From an uncultured cyanobacterium (GTDB lineage Bacteria; Cyanobacteriota; Cyanobacteriia; Cyanobacteriales; Nostocaceae): 37,670 bases of DNA. Below, one piece after another: positions 18,100 through 26,709 of the stretch. Location: assembly GCA_903903925.1 (NCBI GenBank), contig CAIVAU010000256.1:1-37670 (forward strand). The letters are read 5' to 3'. Below the pieces are notes generated by a model. That model was not told where the DNA came from. It worked only from the letters and a program-made list of their open reading frames with translations, and made no database searches. A program made the position numbers and the translations under genes. How positions within the stretch are numbered: the stretch's first letter is position 1; each line of letters opens with the position of its first letter.

Positions 18100-18843
18100 A
18101 TGGACTACTCTATTAAAGATGTGATTTTGCTGTTGCACCCAGTGCTGGCAGTAATTGTGGTTTTTCCGCTCATTGGTATTGTTGTCAACCGTGCTCTCCA
18201 AGTTCGTCAGCGTCGCCAACAAACTGTAGGGGAAGGTAAGAGCAAAATTTCTCCTGTTGTGGGACAAGAGCATGTTCAATTAGGACGCTGGCTGAGTGGG
18301 TCAGTTGTTGGGGTGAATTTAGTGGCGCTGGCTAACGAAATTTTTGGCAACATTGTAGACCATCAGGTTTGGAAGAAAGCACCCTTCCAGGTTGTTTTGA
18401 TTGGGCTCATGTTTGCCGCTACAATTGTAACCTTTGCTCTACTTTATCGGGTACAGGATCGGCGTTGGCGTGGTATCTTCGCCACTTTGAGTGGGATGGG
18501 ATTAGTGATACTTGGTTATCAGCATGGTGTTTACCGCAATACTGACCATTGGTATATGTCTCACTACTTCTATGGAACAACAGCATCTTTGTTGATGATT
18601 TTTTCTCTAGCAATTTTGCGGGACATCTACCAGGACAGGACAAATCGCTGGCGCAATGTTCACATTACGCTCAATTCCTTCGCCGTCATACTTTTTCTTG
18701 GACAGGGAATTACTGGGACACAGGCGTTGTTGGAAATTCCCCTTGCTTGGCAAGAACCTTATCTCAATGAACTCTCCAAGCAAAAGTGTAATATTCAGCC
18801 CTGTACAATCCAGGCGGCACCTTCCCTACCAGCGAAGCATTGA
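18100..18843 (+). CDS. DUF4079-family membrane protein
   Basis: 247 residues with about five to six hydrophobic helices: residues 6-30 (VILLLHPVLAVIVVFPLIGI), about 60-80, 96-115, 125-142, 150-170 and 185-205. Histidines sit in or next to helices (LLHPVL, GQEHVQLGR, GYQHGVYR, WYMSHYFYG), a layout that recalls b-type heme membrane proteins and fits DUF4079, a family confined mostly to cyanobacteria and plastids. Heme binding is inference. It converges on the msrB-kinase-regulator operon, with 25 bp between the stops, so functional linkage is possible but not shown. The C-terminus has two Cys (KCNIQPCTI). Confidence 0.8.
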   Translation: MDYSIKDVILLLHPVLAVIVVFPLIGIVVNRALQVRQRRQQTVGEGKSKISPVVGQEHVQLGRWLSGSVVGVNLVALANEIFGNIVDHQVWKKAPFQVVLIGLMFAATIVTFALLYRVQDRRWRGIFATLSGMGLVILGYQHGVYRNTDHWYMSHYFYGTTASLLMIFSLAILRDIYQDRTNRWRNVHITLNSFAVILFLGQGITGTQALLEIPLAWQEPYLNELSKQKCNIQPCTIQAAPSLPAKH

Positions 18844-18868
18844 TCCACAGAAGGCGGGAGCAAGTCTA

Positions 18869-19543
18869 CTACTCCCGCAATGCATACCCTACACCACGCA
18901 CCGTGTGAATCAAACGCTTTTCTTTATTTTCTTCCAGTTTAAGGCGCAGGTAGCGGATGTAGACTTCAATGATATTGGAATCACCCATAAAATCGTAACC
19001 CCAGACTTTCTCTAATATTTGGTCTCTAGTAAATACCTGACGGGGATGGCTGAGGAGATACTCCAACAAGTCAAACTCTTTTGCTGTTAACTCGATCGCC
19101 CGTTGACTCCGAAACACTTCACGGGTAAGGCGATTTAATCTCAAATCTTCAAACTGCAAAACATTGGTGTCTGTTTCCTGAGTGCGGCGGAGGTGGGCGC
19201 GAATTCGTGCTAGGAGTTCCTCAATGCTGAATGGTTTGACCACGTAGTCATCTGCGCCTGCGTCTAAACCTGCGACGCGATCGCTCACTTCATCTCTTGC
19301 TGTCAATAAAATCACCGGAACTGAGATACCTGTTGCCCGCAGACGGCGACAAATTTCCAATCCTGATAGCCCAGGTAGCATCCAATCAAGAATGGCTAAA
19401 TCTGGGGATGACTCTCGCGCTAGGGTCAGCCCAGTCATTCCATCATGTGCCACACTGACACTGTAACCTTCGCTTGTCAGTTCCAATTCCACGAACCGCG
19501 CCAGTTTGACTTCATCTTCCACCAAAAGGATACGTGCTGTCAT
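18869..19543 (-). CDS. OmpR/PhoB-family response regulator
   Basis: 224 residues. The receiver domain (1-120) has D10-E11, phospho-acceptor D53 (LAILDWMLPG), T82 (LLTARD) and K104 (VVKPFS). The winged-helix DNA-binding domain spans about 130-222 (ELTAKEFDLLEYLLSHPRQV, IIEVYIRYLRLKLE, IHTVRGVGYALRE). It is the third gene of an apparent msrB-kinase-regulator operon; the ATG is 12 bp after the kinase stop. It resembles the cyanobacterial RppA/Rre-type OmpR regulators associated with redox and light stress, but I cannot assign an orthologue. Its target genes are not visible here. Confidence 0.95.
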   Translation of the reverse strand: MTARILLVEDEVKLARFVELELTSEGYSVSVAHDGMTGLTLARESSPDLAILDWMLPGLSGLEICRRLRATGISVPVILLTARDEVSDRVAGLDAGADDYVVKPFSIEELLARIRAHLRRTQETDTNVLQFEDLRLNRLTREVFRSQRAIELTAKEFDLLEYLLSHPRQVFTRDQILEKVWGYDFMGDSNIIEVYIRYLRLKLEENKEKRLIHTVRGVGYALRE

Positions 19544-19555
19544 AGTTTTGCAAAT

Positions 19556-20980
19556 TTAACTTAAAGTCGGTAGACAGATTGTAAATATGCTACCTTCTTC
19601 CAGCTTTGAGCGCACACTGACACTACCACCCATTCCTTCTACAAGAGTTTTCACAATGGATAACCCTAACCCACTTCCTCCAGTGGTACGACTACGGGCT
19701 TCATCCACACGATAAAATCGTTCAAAAATGCGCGATTGATGTTGCAAAGGAATGCCATCACCTTGATCGCAAACTTGAATCACGGCTTCTTCCTGAAGCT
19801 GAGATAACTTCAAAATGATGGGCGTACTGGCTTCAGAATATTTAATAGCATTGTCGATCAAATTGAGCAAGACTTGTTTCATGCGGTTGTAGTCTGCTCT
19901 TGCTGTCAGTTGATCGGTTTCTGCTTCAATTGTAATGGTGCGATCGCTATACTGTTGCGCCATAACCACAACTTCTTCCACCAAGTCATTCAGCACACAG
20001 GATTCCATGCGAAAGTGTAAATGACCACCATCTGCCCGTGCCAAATCGAGTAAATCTTGCAGAAGGCGGATGGTGTGTTCTGTTTCCGACGCAGCAATTT
20101 CTAAAGCTTCCCTTTGGGTTTCTGTGAGGTTATTCTGCCGTCGTAATACGCTTTGCAAGTAACCATGTACAATAGTTAGAGGTGTGCGTAACTCATGGGA
20201 AACATTACTGACAAATTCTCGCTCCTGCTGCCAAGATTGGGAGAGGCGAGATAACATCTTGTTGAAGGTTTGAGCTAATTCTTTAACCTCGCTGGGTGTA
20301 CGTTCAAAATGCAACTGTGCTTCGGGTAAATCTTCTGCGGAAATAACTTCTGCCATTTGACTCAGTCGGCGCAGAGGTTGCAGGGAATGCTGAATGTAAA
20401 ATGCGCTCACAACTGCGATCGCGATAATTGCTAAAGCACTCACAATGGCCAAACTCTTTACTGTTGCAAGCAACATCTTTTGTTCGTGGGTAACATCCTG
20501 CACCACGAAGAGTTTTAAACGTATCTGACCCTTTAATTGCAATGAACCACCACGCAAAATAAAGTAGCGATCGCTCACTTTGTGTACTTGGGGTTCAATC
20601 GGCATCTGGGTGAGAGTCATTAACTCAGCCATTGTAGAATCAGGTATCCGATTCAAAGTAGTGGATTTCACCGTAACTTTATTATCATAACTTTTTAACC
20701 ATAACAACGTGTTGGTAGTCGTTAAGTTATTAATTGCCTTTTGCAACCCAGTGACTGGTGGCATCATTTCACTATAAATTTGCAAATCACGCGGTAAGCG
20801 TTCAGCAATTTGTTCAATATTTTGCTTATGACTCTCAATCAGAATTTGCTGCATCTTCCAACTTGTCCAACTAGTGAGGATACTTAATCCCAAAGTTGAA
20901 ACCACAGCAGTGCCGATTGTTAAGCGTAGCCGTAATGAAAAGGGGTCAATTTTTCGGAAAAGAAAGCTGATTTGCTTCAC
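19556..20980 (-). CDS. Membrane sensor histidine kinase (HAMP-HisKA-HATPase)
   Basis: 474 residues. Membrane helices at about 20-40 and 173-195 enclose a periplasmic domain of about 130 residues with no recognised fold. A HAMP domain (about 196-250, HSLQPLRRLSQMAEVI) leads into the HisKA helix with phospho-acceptor H262 (VSNVSHELRTPLTIVHGYL). The ATPase domain shows the N box (QVLLNLIDNAIKYS), G1 (DQGDGIP), the F box (IFERFYRVDEARSR) and G2 (GGSGLGLSIVKTLVEGMGG). It is encoded between msrB and its regulator, 24 and 12 bp away. Co-transcription with a methionine sulfoxide reductase suggests the stimulus is oxidative damage in the periplasm or membrane (inference). Confidence 0.95.
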   Translation of the reverse strand: MKQISFLFRKIDPFSLRLRLTIGTAVVSTLGLSILTSWTSWKMQQILIESHKQNIEQIAERLPRDLQIYSEMMPPVTGLQKAINNLTTTNTLLWLKSYDNKVTVKSTTLNRIPDSTMAELMTLTQMPIEPQVHKVSDRYFILRGGSLQLKGQIRLKLFVVQDVTHEQKMLLATVKSLAIVSALAIIAIAVVSAFYIQHSLQPLRRLSQMAEVISAEDLPEAQLHFERTPSEVKELAQTFNKMLSRLSQSWQQEREFVSNVSHELRTPLTIVHGYLQSVLRRQNNLTETQREALEIAASETEHTIRLLQDLLDLARADGGHLHFRMESCVLNDLVEEVVVMAQQYSDRTITIEAETDQLTARADYNRMKQVLLNLIDNAIKYSEASTPIILKLSQLQEEAVIQVCDQGDGIPLQHQSRIFERFYRVDEARSRTTGGSGLGLSIVKTLVEGMGGSVSVRSKLEEGSIFTICLPTLS

Positions 20981-21004
20981 TGTTTTGGTTGTAGTAAAAT
21001 ACCA

Positions 21005-21499
21005 TCAGCCTGGAATAAATTTCAGGGCAACACCGTTCATACAGTAGCGGTTGCCAGTAGGTGCAGGACCGTCGTCGAAAACGTGACCAAGATGACCACC
21101 ACAGCGATGGCAATGTACTTCCGTTCTAGTCATAAGAAGTGACGTGTCTACAGTTGTATCAACAGCACCTTTGATTGGAGCAAAAAAACTGGGCCAGCCA
21201 GTACCACTGTTAAATTTTGTTGCAGATGAAAAAAGTGGCAGGTTACAACCAGCACAAATATAAGTGCCCTTAGCATATTGCTTATCGAGAGGGCTGGTGT
21301 GAGGACTCTCAGTCCCTTGTTGACGTAGAACATAAAACTGTTCTGGCGTTAAAATTTTGCGCCATTCTTCTTCAGTTTTGGTGATTTCAAACCCACGGTT
21401 TGACTTTGCGATAACTCCTGATGTCTTAGTTAGATAGCGTGATAGATATACTGTGCCAATTACTGCTGCACTAGCTTGTAAAAAATATCGTTTCTTCAT
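21005..21499 (-). CDS. msrB: Exported peptide-methionine (R)-S-oxide reductase MsrB
   Basis: 164 residues: an N-terminal leader of about 30 (MKKRYFLQASAAVIGTVYLS, a Tat-like or membrane-anchor signal with KR in place of RR) and a complete MsrB domain. The zinc site is C82/C85 (CAGC) and C130/C133 (CHRC). Catalytic C153 sits in GNRYCMNGVAL, with the conserved GTGWPSF and GGHLGHVFDDGP motifs. It reduces methionine-R-sulfoxide in proteins; the leader places it in the periplasm, thylakoid lumen or on a membrane. It is the first gene of an operon with a histidine kinase and an OmpR regulator, which is unusual for msrB and points to a redox-stress circuit. Confidence 0.93.
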   Translation of the reverse strand: MKKRYFLQASAAVIGTVYLSRYLTKTSGVIAKSNRGFEITKTEEEWRKILTPEQFYVLRQQGTESPHTSPLDKQYAKGTYICAGCNLPLFSSATKFNSGTGWPSFFAPIKGAVDTTVDTSLLMTRTEVHCHRCGGHLGHVFDDGPAPTGNRYCMNGVALKFIPG

Positions 21500-21523
21500 C
21501 AGAGAACTCCAAGAATAAGAATA

Positions 21524-21547
21524 CAGGAGTCAGTAGTCAGGAGTCAG
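21524..21547. repeat. GGAGTCA heptamer array
   Basis: Three copies of GGAGTCA-type units, one mutated to CAGTAGT, upstream of msrB. The flank GAATT matches the array at 15925-15957. Confidence 0.8.
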
Positions 21548-21664
21548 AATTGTTAAAGAATCATTCTGACGGATGTACGGGTGGGGTAACCCCGCCTCTA
21601 CTGACATACTCAACTATCATGAGCGATCGACCTGAATCTGCCATGATATAAACATTAAAATTTT

Positions 21665-21733
21665 CTAAGCACGAATAACGGTAATAGAGCGTTGATTTTT
21701 TGTAGCGATAATTTGAGTTGATAAACGTTCTTC
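21665..21733 (-). pseudogene. Frameshifted C-terminal tail of the AAA/PD-(D/E)XK gene
   Basis: Directly after the AAA gene stop, in another frame, the minus strand reads EERLSTQIIATKNQRSITVI then RA-stop. This resembles the conserved extreme C-terminus of the AAA/PD-(D/E)XK family as I remember it (EER..T......R.VTVIRA). The sequence jumps from NPIYREVLP straight to this tail, so the roughly 150-residue nuclease part in between has been deleted. The family C-terminus is recalled, not checked. Confidence 0.5.
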
Positions 21734-22784
21734 AAGGTAAAACCTCTCGATAAATTGGATTTGCAATAGTTAACCCTCCTTGGGGGTCCATTTTACATAA
21801 GCCCAGGTCGATAACAAATTGAATATCATCATTAGGTACATCCCCTAATTCTAAACCTGCTAACATTGGTTCAATAATCGCCTTTATCCTTGGTTCTCGC
21901 AAACGTTCAGCTAGACTATCTAGGTGAGTATTTTGACGTGCGATTAATATTTCCTTGGCGTTTAATATATGTTCATGAGTAATCGTGATACTTCTATCCT
22001 TAACCATTTTTTCGACGACTTCCTTGGCAAGGGCATTGACTAACCAAGGTTGTCCTTGAGTTAAATCAAATGCAGTTGCTTTTGCTTGTTGGGTGAAAAC
22101 TTGTCCAGTATCTTCGGTATGCTGCTGATATAATTCTGCCACTTCAGATGCATTAAAGTTTCTCAGCGTTAGGGAACTGACTTTAATATTAAAAGGACTT
22201 GCCGTATTTAACCTATCGCTCCCACCCGAAGCTACTTTATAATCGCGGACATCGCGTAAACCAATCAATCCTACAGATAATGGAAAGTTATGAGGACGGT
22301 TGGGATAACCATCACGTAACTGTCGCAAAACCGAAATCAGGGTTTCATCTTGTAGAGAGTCAATTTCATCGATAAATATTACCAAAGGTCGTGATGAAGC
22401 TTGCGCCCAAACCTGTAAACTCGCTCGAATTCTCTGTCCGGGTCCTGAATAAAACCAAGCAGGCGGTTGCAAGTCTTTGGGTAAACGGACTGCAATTGTA
22501 TTGCGCCAAGTTTCAAGCATCGCGACTTCTGCGACACCTACATCATGATTAAAGGCACTTCCAACTTCTGCTGATACCATGACTGCTGTATAGCGTCCAC
22601 TTTCTGTCAGTTGTTTTGCCAGTGCTAGCATTGCAGTAGTCTTTCCTGTTTGGCGAGGTGCATGAACGACAAAATAACTTTCTTGTTCAATGAACTGTTC
22701 CAAATCGGGAAGACGAGCTGTAGCTGATAGCATGTAGTGTTTGTCAGCTTTACAGGGACCTGCGATGTTGAACCAACGAGACAT
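21732..22784 (-). CDS. AAA-like P-loop ATPase, probably truncated by internal deletion
   Basis: 350 residues. SRWFNIAGPCKADKHYML is the hallmark start of a bacterial AAA family usually 500 or more residues long, which combines an ATPase with a C-terminal PD-(D/E)XK nuclease-like domain. Walker A is APRQTGKTT (42-50) and Walker B is VIFIDEID (about 135-142); LIGLRDVRDYKVASGGSDRL and NFNASEVAELYQQHT follow. A winged-helix-like segment ends IANPIYREVLP-stop, exactly where the nuclease part normally begins, and the family's C-terminal tail reappears out of frame just downstream (21665-21733). The ATPase half could still fold, but the nuclease is gone. Members are of unknown function, possibly defence or mobile-element related. 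Confidence 0.82.
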   Translation of the reverse strand: MSRWFNIAGPCKADKHYMLSATARLPDLEQFIEQESYFVVHAPRQTGKTTAMLALAKQLTESGRYTAVMVSAEVGSAFNHDVGVAEVAMLETWRNTIAVRLPKDLQPPAWFYSGPGQRIRASLQVWAQASSRPLVIFIDEIDSLQDETLISVLRQLRDGYPNRPHNFPLSVGLIGLRDVRDYKVASGGSDRLNTASPFNIKVSSLTLRNFNASEVAELYQQHTEDTGQVFTQQAKATAFDLTQGQPWLVNALAKEVVEKMVKDRSITITHEHILNAKEILIARQNTHLDSLAERLREPRIKAIIEPMLAGLELGDVPNDDIQFVIDLGLCKMDPQGGLTIANPIYREVLP

Positions 22785-22967
22785 GGGATCAAACTGCGAT
22801 CAGGGCGGATGTTTTCGAGTGTACCTTAATTTATGATAGTTTTGGGCACCTTAAAATTAATCGATTCCCGTGCAACTGCCATGTCCACACGCTCGTGTAG
22901 ATGGTTTACAGTACTATGACACGACACACCAAAAGAGACCCTCTAACCCCGATCCTTCCCCACGTCA

Positions 22968-24254
22968 ATGCAGCAATCAGTATCAGACTCCATTCTCCAA
23001 AAGAAGCTCATAAAACATAACCGTTTAGATGCTCTACTTGCTCTACGGGGATTAGCTTGTTTAATGGTAGTAACTTTTCATTGCAACCCTCCTAGAAATT
23101 CAATTATCTATCATGGATTTGACCTGAGTTGGCTAACATTTAGTCATGGAGCAGTAGCAGTTTGGATTTTTTTTAGTCTATCCGGTTACTTAATAGGAAA
23201 AGCCTTCTATGCTGAACGGTATACTCCTGATGTGCCAGGAGCTATAAACTTTTGGCGTAACCGTGCTATTAGAATTTTTCCACTTTACTATTTTGCTGTA
23301 TTAATTTTATCTATATTTGTTTATCCCGAAGCTCTAAAAATAGAGAATTGGGGATATCTTATTCGAGTATGTACTTTCACATATCAGCCTCACTTTGGTT
23401 CCCAAAACATAGTATTTGATGGGGTTTTATGGTCTCTTTCTACAGAAATACAATTTTATATCCTTGTCCCTTTCATCTTCAATTTTTTCCGGGTTTGTTT
23501 GTTTAGACAAAGACAGGTTGCCCTAACATTTGTGTTCATTGTCTTGGCAATTTTCTTCTTTAAATGTATAACGTGGTTCAGTTTCCGACATCAAATCGCT
23601 GAGCAAATAGAATATGTATTTAAATATTGGTATACTCCCCTAATAAATAGCCTTGACATATTTTTAGGTGGTTTTCTTGTTAATGCATTTATTAAATATC
23701 AAAAGCCAAAGCTTGAAGAATTAGAAAATATAACCCACTCTCGTCAGCCTATCATCTTACCAAAATCAACTGCAAAATATATTGCACTCATTCTATTAAT
23801 TTTACTTTATCTATTTACCGCAAATCACTTATACCACCAAGAACTATGGGGACTACCTAGCCGTCCTAGTGGTTGGAGAACATCCACCACAATTTTCATT
23901 CTCCAGCCTTTGACAGCAATCATTGTGTCTTTTTTTATCTTCGCTTTTGAGTCAGATCGTTATGATGATTTCACCAGAAATGAAAAGTTATCATTTGCCG
24001 CCATTTTGAAAAATCCCTTAAGAATTTTAGAAGTACTTGGTAATCTATCGTACGGGATATACATCTGGCATGTGCCGATCATGAATAAAATTCTTCCCAT
24101 ATTTACCTCGAACATTCCTATCGAAGCTTTTTATACAAGATTGACAGTAACACTGGTTTTATCCACTACGCTTGCAGTTGTGACCTACTACTTAGTTGAG
24201 ATTCCTGCTTCTCAGTGGAAGATTTACCGACAGTCACAAAACGCCAGGGAGTAG
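22968..24254 (+). CDS. Acyltransferase-3 family membrane protein (OafA/NodX type)
   Basis: 428 residues with about ten hydrophobic helices. Family motifs are ALRGLACLMVVTFHC (R27 and H38, expected catalytic residues), the FFSLSGYLIGKAFY helix, and FWRNRAIRIFPLYYFAV. Such enzymes transfer acetyl or similar groups from the cytoplasm onto exported polysaccharides, lipids or glycans. Base composition is more AT-rich than the preceding regulatory genes, as in the convergent GT-C-like gene that follows, which suggests acquisition as an envelope-glycan cargo. No ribosome site is obvious before the ATG. Confidence 0.9.
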   Translation: MQQSVSDSILQKKLIKHNRLDALLALRGLACLMVVTFHCNPPRNSIIYHGFDLSWLTFSHGAVAVWIFFSLSGYLIGKAFYAERYTPDVPGAINFWRNRAIRIFPLYYFAVLILSIFVYPEALKIENWGYLIRVCTFTYQPHFGSQNIVFDGVLWSLSTEIQFYILVPFIFNFFRVCLFRQRQVALTFVFIVLAIFFFKCITWFSFRHQIAEQIEYVFKYWYTPLINSLDIFLGGFLVNAFIKYQKPKLEELENITHSRQPIILPKSTAKYIALILLILLYLFTANHLYHQELWGLPSRPSGWRTSTTIFILQPLTAIIVSFFIFAFESDRYDDFTRNEKLSFAAILKNPLRILEVLGNLSYGIYIWHVPIMNKILPIFTSNIPIEAFYTRLTVTLVLSTTLAVVTYYLVEIPASQWKIYRQSQNARE

Positions 24255-24372
24255 CAATGGAACAAAAACGTACGCAGTGCAAGAAAAGCAGCTTCACCCC
24301 AGTCCAAAGAATCAGATAAACAAGATGAAAGATATGCCCAATATGCTCATAAATAGGCGGTCATAGACAAGA

Positions 24373-26298
24373 TTAACCTTTTGAAAGAAGGGAAAGCTTA
24401 GTTCTCGATGCTACGACGCGAACTAACTCTCCTTCATCTGTAATATGAGAACTGCTGTTCCAATCAGTTTCTTGATGAAATGTAAACTTATTCTTGTTAA
24501 GAAAATCTTGAACCTCAGAGTTTTCCCAAATGGTGCTTACCATCACTATTGACTGTAAATCGGGGTACATAATAACTATTTTTTTAAAGGATTCGAACTG
24601 TGGGTTGTCTCCATTAACAAAATTTGATGCTTTAATTCTAAGTTGTGCTTCTTCACTACGATTACGATAGAACAGCCATCCCCTAATTCCTTCATTACGA
24701 GATATTAGTTGAGGGTATTGTCCACTTAGCATTGTTACTGTACCTGCGAGATTTGTTGGAGCTAACATGACTCCTGGCGGAGCAATCTGTATAATCTTTC
24801 TGGCTAATAAGAGATCATTATTAGGAACTTTATATCTTGGCCAGTCTATTTCAACATTATTTCCAGCACGTAATACTGATGATTCTTTTAAAGGAATATG
24901 AAGCACCACCAATAAAATGACACAGGCTAACGTCAAAGCTATTAGTCTCTTGCCTTTTACAAACTTATTAAAATGAGTCAGAGCACAACTCACAGCTATG
25001 GCAATTGTCAAGGGAAAGGGAAGTATATAAAACATCCGCCAGTATATATTAGGGCTAGTCACATTTTCTATTAAAAAATGAGCAGAAACCGGATTTAAAT
25101 ATAATAAAAATGATGCTAAAATCCAAACAAATAATTCTTTTCTTTTTGAACAAAAAATCAAGCTAGCAGTTATTGAAATTATTGCTACCCAAGGGGTAAC
25201 AGGAATATGTCTATTTATAAAGAAGTTCAAATGTCCCATGAAAGTAATTGGAAAGCCTTCATTTTGAGGGCTGTCAATACCAGCATAAGAAATGGCATAT
25301 TTTCTAATGATAAAAGCATAAATAAATACATATCCTAAAGCAATAAAATACCATAAAAGTAAACGCAGAGAAGACTTTAAATTATCTCTATTTATCGTAC
25401 TCAGATAAGTAATGACAAGAATTGATGCTAAACTCGGCAGCATAATGCAAGCTGTTGCTGTTGCTCCAAGCATAGAAATTGAAGCGATAAATAAAGGAAG
25501 CCATGAAAGGATACATGGTTTCTTAAAATAGTCAAAACTCAATCCAGCAAAGAAGGGAATCCCAACTGATAAAAACAATACTTTTCCATGAAAAGCTCTT
25601 ACGAATGAAAAATTTCCTATAGTTCTGTGAGTTTCTCCTAGTAACATAATTATTCCAATTGTAATTAATACTCCTATGGCATTCTTACTAGGTTCATTAG
25701 AAAAATATGATAGAGAATAAAAAAGTGATAACGGAATTAAAAATCCAACAATTGCTGGAAATAGTATATGGTAAAAAAATAAATATTCAGTTTTAGTGTA
25801 ATAGGCTATAATTGCTTGTATATATTCATAAGGTAATGCTGTGTTAGTCATGTGTGAGACAAAAGGCGCACCGTCCGCATAAAAAAAGTGAATTTCAAAG
25901 CTCATTCCTACTTGCGGATTTTGAAGATAATAGACAGGATTTGGTACATAATAAAAATCATCTGTATCAGGTCGGTGCATGAAGAGAGATAAACTAACTC
26001 CAATTACGCAGATTGCTAAAACAAAAAGCCAAACACCTCGATCATTGACAGTAACTTTAGACAACCATTTTTTGGAGACAATACTACTCCCGAATAAAAC
26101 TATGAAAGCTATCCTTACGCTATAAAGTGCATAGTTTTCAAATGTCAGATGCCATACCTGAGCAATGTGCGTAAATACTGTAAGGCTTGCAAGTTCGCTA
26201 GTAAAGATGAATAAGATAATCCTAGCTATGATAACGCTTGCATAAATGGAAGGTTTTGTTTCTTTTATAGGGTACTGAATAAAATCTCTTGTAATCAT
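24373..26298 (-). CDS. Large polytopic membrane protein, GT-C glycosyltransferase-like
   Basis: 641 residues with roughly 12 hydrophobic helices and a soluble C-terminal part (about 470-641). After the third helix comes MHRPDTDDFYYVPNP (D111, D113, D114), the position and acidic pattern of the first extracytoplasmic loop of GT-C enzymes that use lipid-linked sugars. I cannot name a family with certainty; a domain of unknown function such as DUF6077 is possible. The region is AT-rich. It is convergent with an OafA-type acyltransferase, consistent with a small surface-polysaccharide set. Confidence 0.7.
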   Translation of the reverse strand: MITRDFIQYPIKETKPSIYASVIIARIILFIFTSELASLTVFTHIAQVWHLTFENYALYSVRIAFIVLFGSSIVSKKWLSKVTVNDRGVWLFVLAICVIGVSLSLFMHRPDTDDFYYVPNPVYYLQNPQVGMSFEIHFFYADGAPFVSHMTNTALPYEYIQAIIAYYTKTEYLFFYHILFPAIVGFLIPLSLFYSLSYFSNEPSKNAIGVLITIGIIMLLGETHRTIGNFSFVRAFHGKVLFLSVGIPFFAGLSFDYFKKPCILSWLPLFIASISMLGATATACIMLPSLASILVITYLSTINRDNLKSSLRLLLWYFIALGYVFIYAFIIRKYAISYAGIDSPQNEGFPITFMGHLNFFINRHIPVTPWVAIISITASLIFCSKRKELFVWILASFLLYLNPVSAHFLIENVTSPNIYWRMFYILPFPLTIAIAVSCALTHFNKFVKGKRLIALTLACVILLVVLHIPLKESSVLRAGNNVEIDWPRYKVPNNDLLLARKIIQIAPPGVMLAPTNLAGTVTMLSGQYPQLISRNEGIRGWLFYRNRSEEAQLRIKASNFVNGDNPQFESFKKIVIMYPDLQSIVMVSTIWENSEVQDFLNKNKFTFHQETDWNSSSHITDEGELVRVVASRTKLSLLSKG

Positions 26299-26409
26299 GT
26301 TCGTCTTTATATCCTATATGCAGTGTTTGTTTGGGTTGTTCTGGTTGCTGTGGTTGGGTTGGTTGCGGCTTTTTGACGCATAATACGAACACTACGAAAA
26401 GATTCCGTT

Positions 26410-26709
26410 GTGGGGAAAATGCTAGGACGCCGAAAAAATCAGGATTACAGGTCACGGGAATATCTTACAGCTGGTGAGGTCAGTCGGTTACTCAAAGCTG
26501 CCCAAAGTTATGGGCGTTACCCAGTGAGGAACTATGCTCTTGTACTATTGGCTTTTCGATATGGACTGCGTGTGTCGGAAATTTGTGAGATGAGGTGGGA
26601 TGCTATATCATTATTAGATAAAGAAATCTTCATCACCTGTAAGATCGAGTGGTGTCAAGATCCCAAAATCATATTTTCGCCGCTGTCGCCAGAATCCCCA
26701 AAATCTTAG
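26410..26709 (+). pseudogene. Tyrosine-recombinase fragment (N-terminal half only)
   Basis: The frame opens with GTG at 26410 (ATG at 26419). SREYLTAGEVSRLLKAAQSY and YALVLLAFRYGLRVSEICEMRW match the small tyrosine recombinases (phage integrase family) and include the first catalytic Arg (GLRVSE). Homology fades after about 26640. The rest, with the H-x-x-R and Tyr active-site motifs, is absent, and the frame runs antisense into the next gene. It is therefore a dead remnant of an integrative element at the edge of the AT-rich accessory stretch. Confidence 0.7.

Noticed and set aside
24255..24372. Gap between the acyltransferase and GT-C-like genes checked for a transposase remnant or terminator
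   Set aside because: Only unrecognisable short frames and no hairpin were seen.
26310..26400. Pro/Gln-rich minus-strand peptide (PTQPQQPEQPKQT) upstream of the GT-C-like gene
   Set aside because: It is a short low-complexity stretch in the leader region, with no start signal or domain.
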